NCBI RefSeq assembly: GCF_963259705.1
Contig: NC_081844.1
Coordinates: 16,539,715 to 16,603,714 of the forward strand
Length of the DNA: 64,000 nucleotides
Reading direction: 5' to 3'
Origin: Myotis daubentonii
Taxonomy: Eukaryota; Chordata; Mammalia; Chiroptera; Vespertilionidae
The position numbers and the translations under genes are program-made. The stretch's first letter is position 1. Each line of letters starts with the position of its first letter. Below, piece by piece: positions 22,831 to 33,724 of the stretch. A model generated the notes under the pieces. That model was not told the origin of the DNA. It worked only from the letters and a program-made list of their open reading frames with translations, and searched no databases.

Positions 22831-23187
22831 GTGGCACCTACCTGAAGGGGAGTAGGAACAGGTGATGGGGATTGTGGGTAGGGATGATATTCAAAATAGC
22901 TAATATGTGGAACAGCTCTAACATCTGGAAGAACTTGGGTGGTGTGACCAACCAGAACAGGCATGAGGTATGACAACCCCCCTCACCCCACCACAGACCA
23001 CTTGTACCAGTGTAAGCCTGAGTGTCTTTCTGGGAGCAGGACAGGCAAGGAAAGGGGTTAGCTTGGAATAGGGGTGCAGTGTGGGTGAAGCTGGGAAAGG
23101 GAGGGTTGGATCCAAGAAGCCCTGGCAGGTTGGAAAAACATCTCTGCATTGTGCTCCTTTTAGCAGAGCAGGCTTATCATCTTGACA

Positions 23188-23651
23188 TTAGAGGCCCGGT
23201 GCACAAAAATTTGTGCATTCGGGGGGGTCCCTTAGCCCGGCCTGTGCCCTCTCCCTGTCTGGGACCCCTCGGGGGATGACCACCTGCTGGCTTAGGCCCA
23301 CTCCCTGGGGGATTGGGCCTAAGCTGGCAGTCAGACATCCCTCTGGCAGCCTGGCAGCTCTCGGGGGATGTCCACTTGCCAGAGGGGAGGGAGCAGACCG
23401 AAGCTGCAGTCGGGCATCCTTAGTGCTGCTGAGGAGGCAGGAGAGGCTCCCACCACCACCGCTGTACTGGCAGCCATCAGCCTGGCTTGTGGCTGAGCAG
23501 ACTCCCCCTGTGGGAGCACATTGACTACCAGGGGGCATCTCCTGCATTGAGCGTCTGCCCCCTGGTGGTCAGTGTGTATCATAGTGACCAGTCATTCCCA
23601 GTAGTTCTGCTGTTATGGTCAATTTGCATATCACCCTTTTATTATATAGGA
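23188..23651 (-). mobile_element. HeliBat Helitron A of a tandem trio
   Basis: In + orientation it starts with TTAG then 'aggcccggtgcac' (3' end with the CTAG terminus mutated). The hairpin 'tgcacaaaaatttgtgca' follows. It ends 'cacccttttattatatagga', the reverse of a TC-start 5' end. The base before it is A (23187). Element B begins on the next base. Confidence 0.9.
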
Positions 23652-24290
23652 CTAGAGGCCCGGTGCACAAAAATTTGTGCACTCGGGGGGGAGGGGGAGT
23701 CCCTCAGCCCGGCCTGTGCCCTCTTGCAGTCTGGGACCCCTCAGGAGATAACGACCTGCTGGCTTAGGCCTGCTCCCAGGTGGCAGAGGGCAGGCCCAAT
23801 CCCTAGGTGCAGCCCCTGGTCGGGCTCAGAGCAGGGCCGATTGGGGAGTTGGGGCGCCACCCCGTCATGCACAGAGCAGGGCAGATTGGGAGGTTGTGAT
23901 GCCACCCTCAGTCACGCTCAGGGTAGGGCCAATTGGGGGGTTGGGGCGCTGCCCCCGTCACACACAGAGCAGGGCCTATAAGGGGGTTGGGGCATCACCC
24001 TCTATCACCCACAGAGCAGTGCCGATCAGGGGGTTGGGGCGCCGCCACTCTCACACTCAGGGCAGGGCCGATGGGGAGGTTATGGCTCTACCTCGTCACA
24101 CACAGAGCAGGGCCCATGGGGGCGGGGGTTGGGGAGCTCCCCCCTATCAGGCACAGAGCAGGGCTGCTCAGGGGTTGGGGCCCCGCCCCCTGTCACACAC
24201 AGAGCCGCAGGGTGATCAGGGGGTTTGGGCGCTGCCCCCTGTCACGCTGATCCCGGTGCTGGGAGGCATATTACCCTTTTACTATATAGG
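23652..24290 (-). mobile_element. HeliBat Helitron B of a tandem trio
   Basis: It starts with an intact CTAG then 'aggcccggtgcac', with the same hairpin, and ends 'ttacccttttactatatagg'. It directly abuts element A on the left and C on the right. Its interior carries a 46-bp tandem repeat (23820-24245). There is no Rep/helicase coding region. Confidence 0.9.
23820..24245. repeat. About 46-bp tandem repeats inside Helitron B
   Basis: A cagagcagg/ctcagggcagg anchor recurs near 23827, 23872, 23918, 23965, 24012, 24057, 24103, 24153 and 24200, mostly 45-47 bases apart. Each unit contains a 'ggggttggggcgc'-like G-rich segment. Units are clearly diverged. Confidence 0.85.
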
Positions 24291-24809
24291 GTAGAGGCCT
24301 GGTGTATGGGTGGGGCTGGCTGGTTTGCCCTGAAGGGTGTCCTGGATCAGGGTGGGGGTCGTCACTGGGGTGCCTGGCCAGCCTGGGTGAGGGGCTGAGG
24401 GCTGTTTTCAGTCTGGGAGTGACTGAAGTTCCCAACCGCTCCTTTTTTTCTTTTTTTCTTTTTTATTCTGGGCCAGCTTTACCTTGAGGCTTGGCTCCAG
24501 CTCTTAGGCCTGCCTCCGCGGCTGAAAGTAGGTTTCTGGCCTTTGCTTACAATGTTGCGAATCTGCTGGTTGAAGTCCTGCGGTATTTGTTACAATGTTT
24601 CTTAAACTGCCCGCTCAGAGGCTGGCAAGGCAGGCGGGGAACGTTGGTTTCCTCCATCACTGAAGCAAGCAAGCCTCATGTTAGTTTCAAGCTGCCTGGC
24701 TGCCGGCCGCCATCTTGGCTGACAGTTAATTTGCATATCTCGCTGATTAGCCAATGAAAAGGGTAGCGGTCGTACACCAATTACCATGTTTCTCTTTTAT
24801 TAGTGTAGA
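24291..24809 (-). mobile_element. HeliBat Helitron C of a tandem trio
   Basis: It begins with GTAG then 'aggcctggtgtatggg' (a decayed 3' end) and has a different interior from A and B, with 'gctgccggccgccatcttgg' and 'agttaatttgcatatctcgc'. It ends 'tctcttttattagtgtaga', followed by T (24810). Together with A before element A, the whole trio sits in one A/T target site. Confidence 0.85.
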
Positions 24810-25388
24810 TAAGCTTCCAAACTTCTCAAAATTCTGAACATCTTGTTTCCAGGTGATGATCCTATTGGCTGAAGCCTGGGAGAGATGCAGGACTCAGGGC
24901 AGGTCACAAGTGGGGACCCCGTGTGTGCTGGGCAGACAGGCAGGCAGCCTGCACAGCTGCCCGGGCTCAGTGCTGCTGGGCTGAGGGCTGAGAGAGGCAT
25001 TGGGAACCTGGCCGGAGATCCAGACAACACATGGCCTTTACCTCGAGTTTCAGGACCTAATAAAAAGTATAACAACGTGTGCTGCGCTGACCTCGGAATT
25101 ATTCTGTGCGCTTATGACGAGGAGCAGCTAGAAATCACCTTGAAATGAAAAAGTGTTTTATGAGCTCAAGCACCACTTTGGGGTGGAAGAGAAAGCACTT
25201 TCCTCCCAACTTCCCCGAGAAGGAAAATTTTTTGTTTAAATAACACAAATGTAATAGAACTGTCCAAAGTACATGATTTCGGCAATGAAATTTGTGGGAC
25301 CCAACTCGTGGTTCTCACGGTTTTATAACACCGTAAAAATAATGCATTTTTCATCAAGATAGAAATAAAAACAATAATAAAAATCTAA
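24810..25388. other. Unique intergenic sequence
   Basis: No gene or repeat is recognised. The AT-rich part 25140-25388 might be a conserved element, but nothing specific supports it. Confidence 0.4.
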
Positions 25389-25600
25389 CAGTTATTGTGT
25401 GCTGATGATGTGCCAGCAGGTACTTTGCATCTCATTTAATTCTCACAACCAACCCATGTGGCACATACTCTCAGCCTCCCCATTTTGCAAGGAAAAACGA
25501 CGAGAAGGTTGGTATAACTCAACTGAGGGTGACGTGGTGATTGTTCTACCTCAGAGAGAGACTAAGAGAGCAGCGTCCGGCCTCCGCGAACATTTCAGCC
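25389..25600 (-). repeat. MIR SINE, reverse
   Basis: 'acagttattgtgtgctgatg', 'atctcatttaattctcacaa', 'ccaacccatgtggcac' and 'ccccattttgcaaggaaaaa' give the reverse-MIR order. Confidence 0.75.
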
Positions 25601-25679
25601 GTGCTGCACCCACGTCCACCAAGGCCTGGGCCAGTGGAGTAAACCAGGAGCCAGGAGAGCAGAGTCATTGTCTGTGTTC

Positions 25680-25775
25680 TTGCGACTGATGAGCTTGAAC
25701 AAGTGACTTCTTTCTTCAGAGCCTCGGTTCCCTCATCTGTGGAGTTAGCAGGCCTGGGTGGCACTTGAGGTCTCT
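25680..25775 (+). repeat. MIR fragment
   Basis: 'gagcttgaacaagtgacttc' and 'cctcggttccctcatctgtg' mark the MIR core. Confidence 0.6.
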
Positions 25776-27770
25776 CCCAGTTCCGAGAGTGCCTCTGACC
25801 GGGTCCCCAGACCCTCCAAGGCCTGGATGAAGCAGCCCAGTGGGACTCAGCTGGCTCCCAAGAGCTGCCTTTCGAAGGGGACCTGGTCAGCCTCTCATTT
25901 GTGATGGAGGAAAGTTGGGCCTTGGTTATCTGGGGCCTGGCTTGGAGAGGACAGAGGGGCAGGAAGGAAAGAGGGAGGGCCTGTGGGAGGGGGACAGAGT
26001 GAACTTGGAACTGGAGCCCTGTTGTCAGCCCAGGTTAAGGCGGGTGAGAGGGGAGGGATTTCTGGCATGCTGCTCTTCTAGACTTTAATTGCTATAATTC
26101 TGAGAAGACTCCAGTCTAAGCCTTAGAATTTCTCCACGGAAAACTGTCTTTGCAGCATCCGCAGACAAGGACATTAGCGAACTGGCAGTCAACGCAGGGA
26201 GGGCCACGCTGACAGATGGAGGTGTGTTTGCGGCAGGGGTCACAGCCTGCGGGGCACCTTCCCGTGCCTGTCTCCCCTGTCCCTGGGACCACATGGTGAC
26301 TCAGCCACAGTCACAAGCACAGAGCTAGGAAGACGGCTGCTGCCTCTGGTGCAGGGGCGGGTGGTGGAGAAAAAGGATAGAGCAATTCTGAATGAGGCAA
26401 AAGGAAGAAAAGATGGGAAGAAGCAGAGATGTTGGCTTTGGGTGTTTTGTGCTGGATGGTATGTCCATGTTGGAGGGGCTGCAGGGCCTCTGAGTATAGT
26501 CTGGGGGTGCGCTCTGTGTATGTGCATGTATGCATATGTGTGTGTGTGTACATGTGTGCATGTGTGTGTGCATGCATGCGATCATGATGGTGAGCGAGAG
26601 GGGCGGGAACAGCTGGCCGGGCTTGGAGAAGTCTGGCTTCCACTTAAGGGTCCTACTCATTCCTCGGCCCCAGGTAACCTAGCACCTCTCCTGGTTCTGG
26701 AAATGATGATCCAGTCATTTCAGGGTTGACTCTTGGCAAAGTTCCAGAACAGATGACTGAAACGGATGATTTGTGAGTTCTTAGAAAAGAAGGTGATTGC
26801 TAGGAGCCAGCATGAGTTTGCTTTGAACAGAGCTGATCAGCCACCTTCCGTCCCCTTTGTGACAGCTGGGAGACTGACACCCAGTGCAGCCTGGGGCTTC
26901 TGCTCCGCGGGGAGGTGGGGCGGGTGGGCGAGGAGTTGCCCTCCTCCCGGTATTGCCCATGCACACATGGGATTTGGGAGTTGTGGGGTGGCCTTGTGGC
27001 CCATCCTGGTCTGTACACAGGAACAGAAGGACCCCCATAGATACTGGGAATGGACCCCCATGCCCACACTGATGCATCGGTGGCTGTAGCCAAGGCGCGG
27101 AGCAGGAGAACAGCATGGCTCCACAGACGGAAACCAGTAGAGAAGGGGTGTCAGGCCTCCGGGACCCTCAGTGACAGCTCTCAAGTGGCCCCGGGCTGAA
27201 TGAGGACCCTGGTGGGCCTGGGGAGAAGCTGCATACGTCCCATTACAGGTGCACCACGTGGGTTCTGGGCAGGTGTCGTGTGCTTCCTCCCACCTCGGAG
27301 GGCCATGATGGCCCTGCAGATCAGGCTGAGGTGTCTGGCCAGGTCAGTGAGCAGAGCTGGCCTCTGAGTCCCGCTTTCTTTGCAGGTCACAGCCAGGCAG
27401 CCTGGGGGAGGGCTGACTTTCAGAGAAGTGTATACAACCTGGGAATATGTAGTTGGGAATCGGATCCTTGGATAAGTGGCTGGGACTCAAAGCCATTTGA
27501 ATGTGGGTATGAAAGGAAACCCTTTTATACGTAGAGGCTGGTGAGGCCCAGCTACCTGGCTTGGTCAGTTCTTGAGCCGGCAGTGCAACCCCTCACAGCG
27601 GCCTTTGAATAAATGAAAAAACAAATGAACAAACAAAACTGAAGTCCAGTGAGAGTGCACTTGGGTGGACGCACAGCTGCTGAACAATTGTCCCAAAGAG
27701 GATTGTTGCTCAAACCTCAACTCTCAATTTAGAAGGGGGGGTATCCTCGTATTATGCCATAGGATTTGGT
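25776..27770. other. Intergenic sequence, no gene recognised
   Basis: Mostly unique sequence. An interrupted TG/CATG-rich stretch lies at 26516-26582. Confidence 0.45.
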
Positions 27771-27779
27771 GCTAAATCA

Positions 27780-28060
27780 TATTCTCAACAATTTCATCTA
27801 TGACGTGGATGAGGACACAGAGACCAAGATTATTAAATTTTTGGATGACAGTTAGGAGGGATAATTGCGGTCCGGAGAGATAGCTGAGGGTTTGAAAACA
27901 TCCTGATAAGCTGAAATGATGCCTGAAACAAACCAGATGAAATTTAACAGGGGCACATAGTGAGCTCTATATTTAGGTAATAAAAATGAATTATGTAGGT
28001 ACAGTACAGGAAGCATGACTTGGGAGAATTTCAAATCAAAATTCTGTGGCCCCGGGGGAA
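27780..28060 (+). pseudogene. CR1/L3-type LINE reverse-transcriptase fossil
   Basis: Translating from 27784 gives an N-N-F-I-Y-D-V-D-E-D stretch, then T-K-I-I-K-F-L-D-D-S before a stop. Further on, out of frame, Q-M-K-F-N appears. This matches the reverse-transcriptase pattern of CR1/L3 LINEs, where an 'IND..EG..SKI.KFADDT' catalytic segment is followed by 'W..KWQMKFN..KC'. The FADD motif here reads FLDD. Stops and frameshifts make it inactive. Family assignment is from motif memory. Confidence 0.6.
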
Positions 28061-28389
28061 CATTGAGCAGCAGACTGCCTGATGGGGGCAGCAGAGAGCA
28101 GCTGCTTCGCGGAGCCCGCTGGGGCATGAAGCACTCAGGTGAGGGACCCTGCCCAGGGCTGCTAGAGGAGTGGAGGCAGCATGGGGCAGGAGTGATCAGG
28201 CAGGCCCAACACGGGCAGGTGGAGACTGGTTTGTGGCACACAGGCTCCAGGTATGTGGGTTGTCTGAATCCAAGGGAGGCTGGGCTTTTTATGCCTTGGG
28301 CCACCTCTGTCCCAGGCCTGCCTGCTCTTCTCAGCGGGGGTCCGCCCAGTCTCTGGGGTGATTTTGAATGACCACCAGCTCAGTGCAGG
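28061..28389. other. Unique intergenic sequence
   Basis: Nothing recognised. Confidence 0.4.
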
Positions 28390-28830
28390 GAAAGACTGGG
28401 AACAACACACTTATAGAGATGGAAACAGATTAATGATCTGCTGGGGGTGGGGAGGGACGGGAGGGGAGAGGTCTGAGGCGGAGGAGTAGGATGAGGGAGG
28501 TGGGTGGCAAAGGAGAGGGTCTGTATTTTGATTGCGGAGGCAGTTACACCTGTGAGAAAATGGCACCGAACTGCATATGCACATTGCACCTTGTCAGTTT
28601 CCTGGCTTTGCTGCTGTAGTATGGTTATGTAAATTGTGGCTGTGAGAAAATGGCCCAGAACTATAGACGTGCTCTTGTGCCTTGTCAGTTTCCTGGGTTT
28701 GGATCTTGGAGTACAGTTAGGCCAATTGTAACCATTTGGGGAAACCGCATGAAGGGTCTATGAGACCAATCCAGATTATTTTTTTACAACTTCCTGTGAA
28801 TCTGTAATTTTTTTTTTTAAGTTTAAGAAA
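28390..28830 (+). repeat. L1M 3' UTR with a 90-bp internal duplication
   Basis: 'ggtctgtattttgattgcgg', 'cagttacacctgtgagaaaa', 'tgtcagtttcctggctttgc', 'ggggaaaccgcatgaagggt' and 'acttcctgtgaatctgtaat' are the classic old-L1 3' UTR order. The 'tgtgagaaaatggc' segment occurs at 28551 and again at 28641, so a 90-base block is duplicated in tandem and has since diverged. Confidence 0.75.
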
Positions 28831-28833
28831 ACC

Positions 28834-28861
28834 AAACCAAACCAAACCAAACCAAACAAAA
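28834..28861. repeat. (AAACC)n simple repeat
   Basis: Five-base AAACC units at the A-rich end of the L1M copy. Confidence 0.85.
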
Positions 28862-30341
28862 CAAAGCTAGAGTTTGCGATGCGTGCCCTAGGAGTGGGTG
28901 GGGCCTTCCAATCATTTCTGGAGGAAACTACTGTTAGGACAGTGGGTGGGGCCTGCTCTGCTCCTGCTCCCCTGGGGCCCCTCCCTTTCATGCCCTCCGA
29001 GTGCCAAGGCGCTGGCACCACGTGGCCATAGATTTTGATCAATGTCTTTAGCAAATGCCCAGGAAGGAATCATCTGGGGAGTGGAAGGACTTGAGAAGAG
29101 TGGAAACATCAGTATGGGACAAAAAAGCAACTATGAGGCTCCAGACCAATTAGGGGAGGGGAGAGAGAGGGAGGCTGACCACACCCCAGCTGGAGACAGA
29201 CAAACCCGGGAAGGAGGGTGGAGAAAGACTGTCTGTCTTGGACTATTTCCACTCCCAGAGTTCAGGGTTATGGACAACAGCAGGGGCCTGTTTGGGTATT
29301 CATCAGAGAAGAAAGCCTGCAGGGCAGCGGCAATGGTGCTGCTTGGAGGGGTTGTGTCAGCTGCCATTTGGCCTTTATGGAACCTGAGGGGCTCACAAGC
29401 TCTCCTGGTTGAGCTGAGCTCAGGAGAGACCACGGCTTTTAATTCTGTGCCTATTTCACACCAGGTGATGGGGGGAGGATAAACATGTGGTCCACTTGTG
29501 CCCAGGACTGTCAGAGAAGCAGCATCTCGGGTTCAAGGCACCAGATCCCTACATCCACTGTAGGGTCTGTCTGACCTTGGCAGGGTCACGTTGCTGGGTG
29601 AGGGGGGTGAGCAGTTTGCATTTCATGTCCCCCCATTCTCCTTCCTGAGCCCTGTCTCCTACCTAAAGATCTCGCCCTGTAGGCTGCCGTTCACAGACCA
29701 AATGGCATTGCAAGCTCAAAAGTTTCTAGCATCCATATGGCAACATAAACACTGCGGGGTGACGGTGACGGTTGGATGGACAACTGAGGCAGGAGGGTGT
29801 GGCAGGGCCTGTGGAGAACTCTATGCTCAACTGAAATCATTCAGATACAAATTGTTCAAAAAGTGTGTGTTTGCCAGAGAAGGAAAATCTGCAGATAGAA
29901 CCTGACAACTTTCCATCTTGCCCCCGCCCCCCCACCCCCCAAGGGATCTCCCCTGGGGAAGTTCCTTAGGGTCCTCCCACACCAACCCAGTGACTCCCAG
30001 AAAGGGCGTGGGTGTGAGTCAAGGACGGGTCATCAACCTGCTTCTTGTATGACTTAGGGCAAATACTTGACCTCTCTCTGCCTTGCTTTACTCATCTGCC
30101 AAATGGGTGTAATATCCTTATCCACCTTATCCTTGTTCTGAGGGTGAAATTTTAAAAATCCCCACCCTGCTCCAATCCACACTGGATTTGAGGCAGCTTC
30201 TAAAGATACCTGCAGTATAAAGGGGTAAAAATAAACAAATGTGAAATCATCTTGCCCTTGTGCTGTAAACACATTTTCCTTGTCGTCACGAGGAGTAGTG
30301 AGAAAGTGATAATAGATGTATTATTTCCCAGACTCATTTTC
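28862..30341. other. Intergenic sequence, no gene recognised
   Basis: Mostly unique; a MIR-like piece lies at 30040-30130 (+). A 146-codon + frame at 29042-29482 shows no domain or family feature and is not called. Confidence 0.45.
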
Positions 30342-30561
30342 TTTTTTTTTAAAAAAAATATTTTACTGATTTTTTACAGAGAGGAGGGAGAGGGATAGAG
30401 TTAGGAACATTGATGAGAGACAAACATCAATCAGCTGCCTCCCACACACTCCCCACCAGGGATGTGCCCGCAACCAAGGCACATGCCCTTGACCAGAATC
30501 GAACCTGGGATCCTTGAGTCCGCAGGCCGACGCTCTATCCACTGAGCCAAACCAGCCAAGA
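30342..30561 (-). mobile_element. Ves SINE, reverse
   Basis: In + orientation it starts with the reversed poly-A/CT tail and passes 'aaacatcaatcagctgcctc' and 'ccttgaccagaatcgaacct'. It ends with the reversed tRNA-like head, 'actgagccaaaccagccaag'. A 14-base target duplication (ccagactcattttc) flanks it at 30328-30341 and 30562-30575. Confidence 0.95.
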
Positions 30562-30575
30562 CCAGACTCATTTTC

Positions 30576-31039
30576 AACGTAACCTTGGCCTTCAGGGCTC
30601 TGACTGAAAAGCAGGCGGGCAGGAGAACCTCAGACACTGACGCTGGCCAGCCGGCCCGTCTACTTAACTCTTGGACTGGTTTTGCCTCAGGGCACTTGGG
30701 CTTGGGGGCTGGGAGTCGTCAGTTCTGAGTCTCCAACCTCCTGCTGCTCTGGTCAAGGCTCTACCGCCAGCTCTCTCACCGTTAATGCCGAATCTCCCCG
30801 AGCATCCCTTCCACGCCTGGCCTGGGGCTGGGTGCTCAGACACAGAGAAGAAAATGGCCGAGCTCTGTCCTACGGGGGCGCGCCAGGAAGGGACCTGGGC
30901 ATCAAAGCCACACACTCGGCGCAGCTTGATGCGGGAAAGTCGGTTCATTCCTTATTTCGATTCTTCCTCCATGAGATGGACATGGAGATCCTCCTCTTCC
31001 TCCCTCTCAGCAGTGCCAGAAGTTTAGGCCAAGAATGTG
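30576..31039. other. Unique intergenic sequence
   Basis: No gene recognised. Confidence 0.4.
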
Positions 31040-31140
31040 CTCTGATAAGGAAAATTGCTATGCAAATGCAAAAGTCATCATCTCTATTCAGGGCTGCTCG
31101 ACAGCGATTTCAAAAACAGCAGAGCTATTAGGATTTAGGA
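31040..31140. promoter_or_regulatory. Candidate enhancer with octamer and GATA words
   Basis: 'ctgataagg' (GATA core) and 'gctatgcaaatgcaaaag' (a perfect ATGCAAAT octamer) lie about 20 bases apart in unique sequence. This is suggestive only. Confidence 0.25.
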
Positions 31141-31349
31141 GCCGACATGACCGAGAAGGTTTGCCTTAAACTCTCTCCCTGGAAAGTTTCAGGGATCAGT
31201 GCAGGACTGAGCCTAACCCAAACCCTAACCCATGCCACACAGATGAGCCCTTCCGCGGGAGCAAACGGACGCCTGCCAACGCTGGAGCACGTACTGAATA
31301 TGTAATAGGTGCCCAGCGCTGAGGTGGGCATGGTGAGGTGAGAGGTGGT

Positions 31350-31735
31350 CATGGGCTAAATGGTGTCCTCCTGCCCCAATTCTTATGTTGAAGCCCTAAC
31401 CCCAGCCCCTCAAAACGTGACTGCGTTTGGAGACAAGGTCTTTGAAGGGGTGGTTCAGATCCAGCCTTGCTGGATGTCGTTATAAGAAAAGGCATTTGGA
31501 CACACAGAGAGACACCAGACATGCACACACGGAGGGAAGCCTATGCAAGGACAAAGAGAGGACACTGCCATCTGCCAGCCAGGGAGAGAGGCCTCAGGAG
31601 AAACCGACCTTGCCGGCACCTTGACCTTGAACCTCCAACCTCTAGAACCGTGAGAAAGTAAGCTTCTGTTGTGGAAGTCCCCGATCTGTGGTCTTCTGTG
31701 CGGGCAGCCAAGCGGACACATGCAGATCTACACAG
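31350..31735 (+). mobile_element. MLT1-type MaLR LTR remnant
   Basis: 'cttatgttgaagccctaacc', 'gtgactgcgtttggagacaa', 'gagaggcctcaggagaaacc', 'gccggcaccttgaccttgaa' and 'ccgtgagaaagtaagcttct' follow MaLR LTR order. Confidence 0.8.
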
Positions 31736-31744
31736 AAAGTGTAA

Positions 31745-31960
31745 ATCTTTAATACCCACTTCTTGAGCTGGGCACTCGGTGGTGTGGCGATACACGGATG
31801 ATTAAGGAAGATGTGGCTTCTGGTCTCAGGAAGCTCACAGTCCAGCTGGGAGGCTGACGTTGCCTTCGAGAAGGGGAGAGGAGACGGGCACGCGGAGTAA
31901 AGACGGCAGCATACATTGATCTGTGTATACGTGCAGTTGAAAGTGAGTCGTGTTGACCGA
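31745..31960 (-). repeat. L2 fragment, reverse (tentative)
   Basis: 'cttgagctgggcactcggtg', 'gatacacggatgattaagga' and 'caggaagctcacagtccagc' resemble the L2 3' end in reverse. Confidence 0.45.
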
Positions 31961-32267
31961 GTGGTGGACGCTCAGTGAAAATAAAAGGAAAGTGGATGGG
32001 AAGATTTTGTGGGGAGGAGGCTTGAAGGGCTGGGTGGTGACATGCTGGCTGCCGTGGGCATCTGTGCAGAACTTATAGGTCCAGCACCAGGCGGTCCCTC
32101 AGTGCTGTCGTACCTGGGAGGTGTCCCTCCCTGGGGACTCCTCAGGGACTGGCCGAGACAGGCTTCTCCCCTGGGAGCCATGCCGCCTCCCTCTCAGCTG
32201 AAGGCGCCTGCTCTCCAGCAGCTGGGCCTCGGCTGGCCCTTCTGCAGTTATTTGCTGCCATTCCTCC

Positions 32268-32430
32268 AGGCAGATGGGGACTGCTGGCTGTTCATCAAGT
32301 TAGCAATTAACACGTAATTCATTAGACGCCTAATGAACACGTTATTAACCTGGCCAGCCATGTCCCGCCTCTGACTGAAGGGAGAAATGGCTATTAATAA
32401 GGGCTTAGGGTGGCCGCTGCGGGTTAGTGG
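32268..32430. promoter_or_regulatory. Candidate conserved element, dense ATTA motifs
   Basis: Within about 75 bases the words 'gcaattaacacg', 'cgtaattcattag', 'cgcctaatgaacacg' and 'cgttattaacc' occur, then 'ggctattaataagg'. ACACGTAA-/ACACGTTA-like words flank the near-palindromic TTAGACGCCTAATG. No repeat family is recognised, so selection on paired homeodomain sites is a reasonable inference. Confidence 0.35.
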
Positions 32431-32454
32431 CGGAGGCGTGGCTGGGGGACAGAA

Positions 32455-32605
32455 GACGGTTCTGGACACTTAAGCCAAATCACTTTACTTCTCTAGAGCT
32501 TGGTTTGGCTGCTTAGGGGGTGGGAGTGATAAAACCTTATTAGTGGGCAAATTAAATGTCAGAGACAGTGTGTGTAAATGCAAAGCATTAGGTTGTATAA
32601 ACTCC
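32455..32605 (+). repeat. MIR fragment
   Basis: 'aaatcactttacttctctag' then 'gtgataaaaccttattagtg' and 'gtaaatgcaaagcattaggt' give MIR order. Confidence 0.55.
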
Positions 32606-33273
32606 AAGGCCCCTTCCTTCCAACTTCCTATGATTTCACCTCCCCAGGCCCATGTAGGGGACACCAGGCCTATCTCTGGAACCCTGTCATCGGGCAGCTT
32701 GCTGACAACTTAGTCTGTGCCCGGAGCCCTAATATCACAGAGGACGAGGCATGGCAGGGAGGTCGTATGTGTATCTGCTCTCATGGTGCGTGCGGTGTGG
32801 ATATCAGATGTTCACACACAGCAGACTCACTGTAGAGAACAAAGCAGCCTGCGATAGATAGGCCATGAGCTATAGTATTTCAGGGAAGAAAGACAGCTAT
32901 AAGCTGGGGTGTGGGGCCTTGCCAGAGGGCAGGGACTTAAAGCATGACTTCATTGTGTTTTTCTGATTATAAAAATAACGTGTGCTTATCCCCCCAAATC
33001 TCCAAATAGAGGAAATTGGAAAGAAGGAGAGATTCTGTAATCTCATCGGCCAGCGGTAACTGCTGTTGACATTTTTGTGTGTATCTGGGAGGATTTTGAC
33101 AGGCAGAGGTGGTGGGAGGATATTCTAGGTGGAAGACACGTGAGTGAAAGCTCTGGGTTGGGGAAAGGTAGGACCCGTGGTGGGTTCCATGGGGTTGGAC
33201 CGGGTCCTGGGTCCTGGAGCAGAATGGAATTGGAGGCTGGAGGACAGGAAAATGGCTGGAGAGGGCAGAGAGG
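32606..33273. other. Unique intergenic sequence
   Basis: No gene recognised. 32950-33075 resembles an old L1 or MER tail but is too degraded to name. Confidence 0.35.
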
Positions 33274-33322
<49 letters not shown>

Positions 33323-33341
33323 CGAGAGAGCACGAGAGAGC
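33274..33341. repeat. (TG)n-(AG)n compound microsatellite
   Basis: A TG run passes directly into an AG run of over 30 bases, then an imperfect AG/CG tail. Confidence 0.92.
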
Positions 33342-33724
33342 CTTGTGCATCCGACCAGAAGCCCCAGCCAGCAAACCCTGCTCTTCAATCACACGCATGA
33401 CGCAATGGAACTTATTGATATAGCTGTCCCACTTAGAAGAAATACTGCACAAACCTCTGCAGGAGAAATAAATGAATATAAAGCTATGGCACAGGTGCCA
33501 AAGGGAGTTTGGGACCAGAGGAAGAGGCCGGGAAGGCTCCATCTAGTCGTAGCTGGCGGGCCTTTTCCCGTGTGTCACCTGGACTCTTCGGGGGATAAGG
33601 GACCTGTCCCGCTCTGCCCGCCAACCAGTGGGTCCTCATTTCAGGCCCATGCCTCGTCCCTGGGGGACGTCCAATCCATTTTTTTTTGGTGATGAAACAG
33701 CAGAAAGGTTTGTAGGTGACGAAA
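33342..33724. other. Unique intergenic sequence
   Basis: Nothing recognised. Confidence 0.4.

Noticed and set aside
29042..29482. 146-codon + frame
   Set aside because: It begins with ATG or ATG-like codons but has no recognisable family, no splice support and no codon pattern that stands out.
31210..31235. Interstitial telomere repeat
   Set aside because: 'cctaacccaaaccctaaccc' is only about three imperfect units, too short to mean a fusion or insertion.
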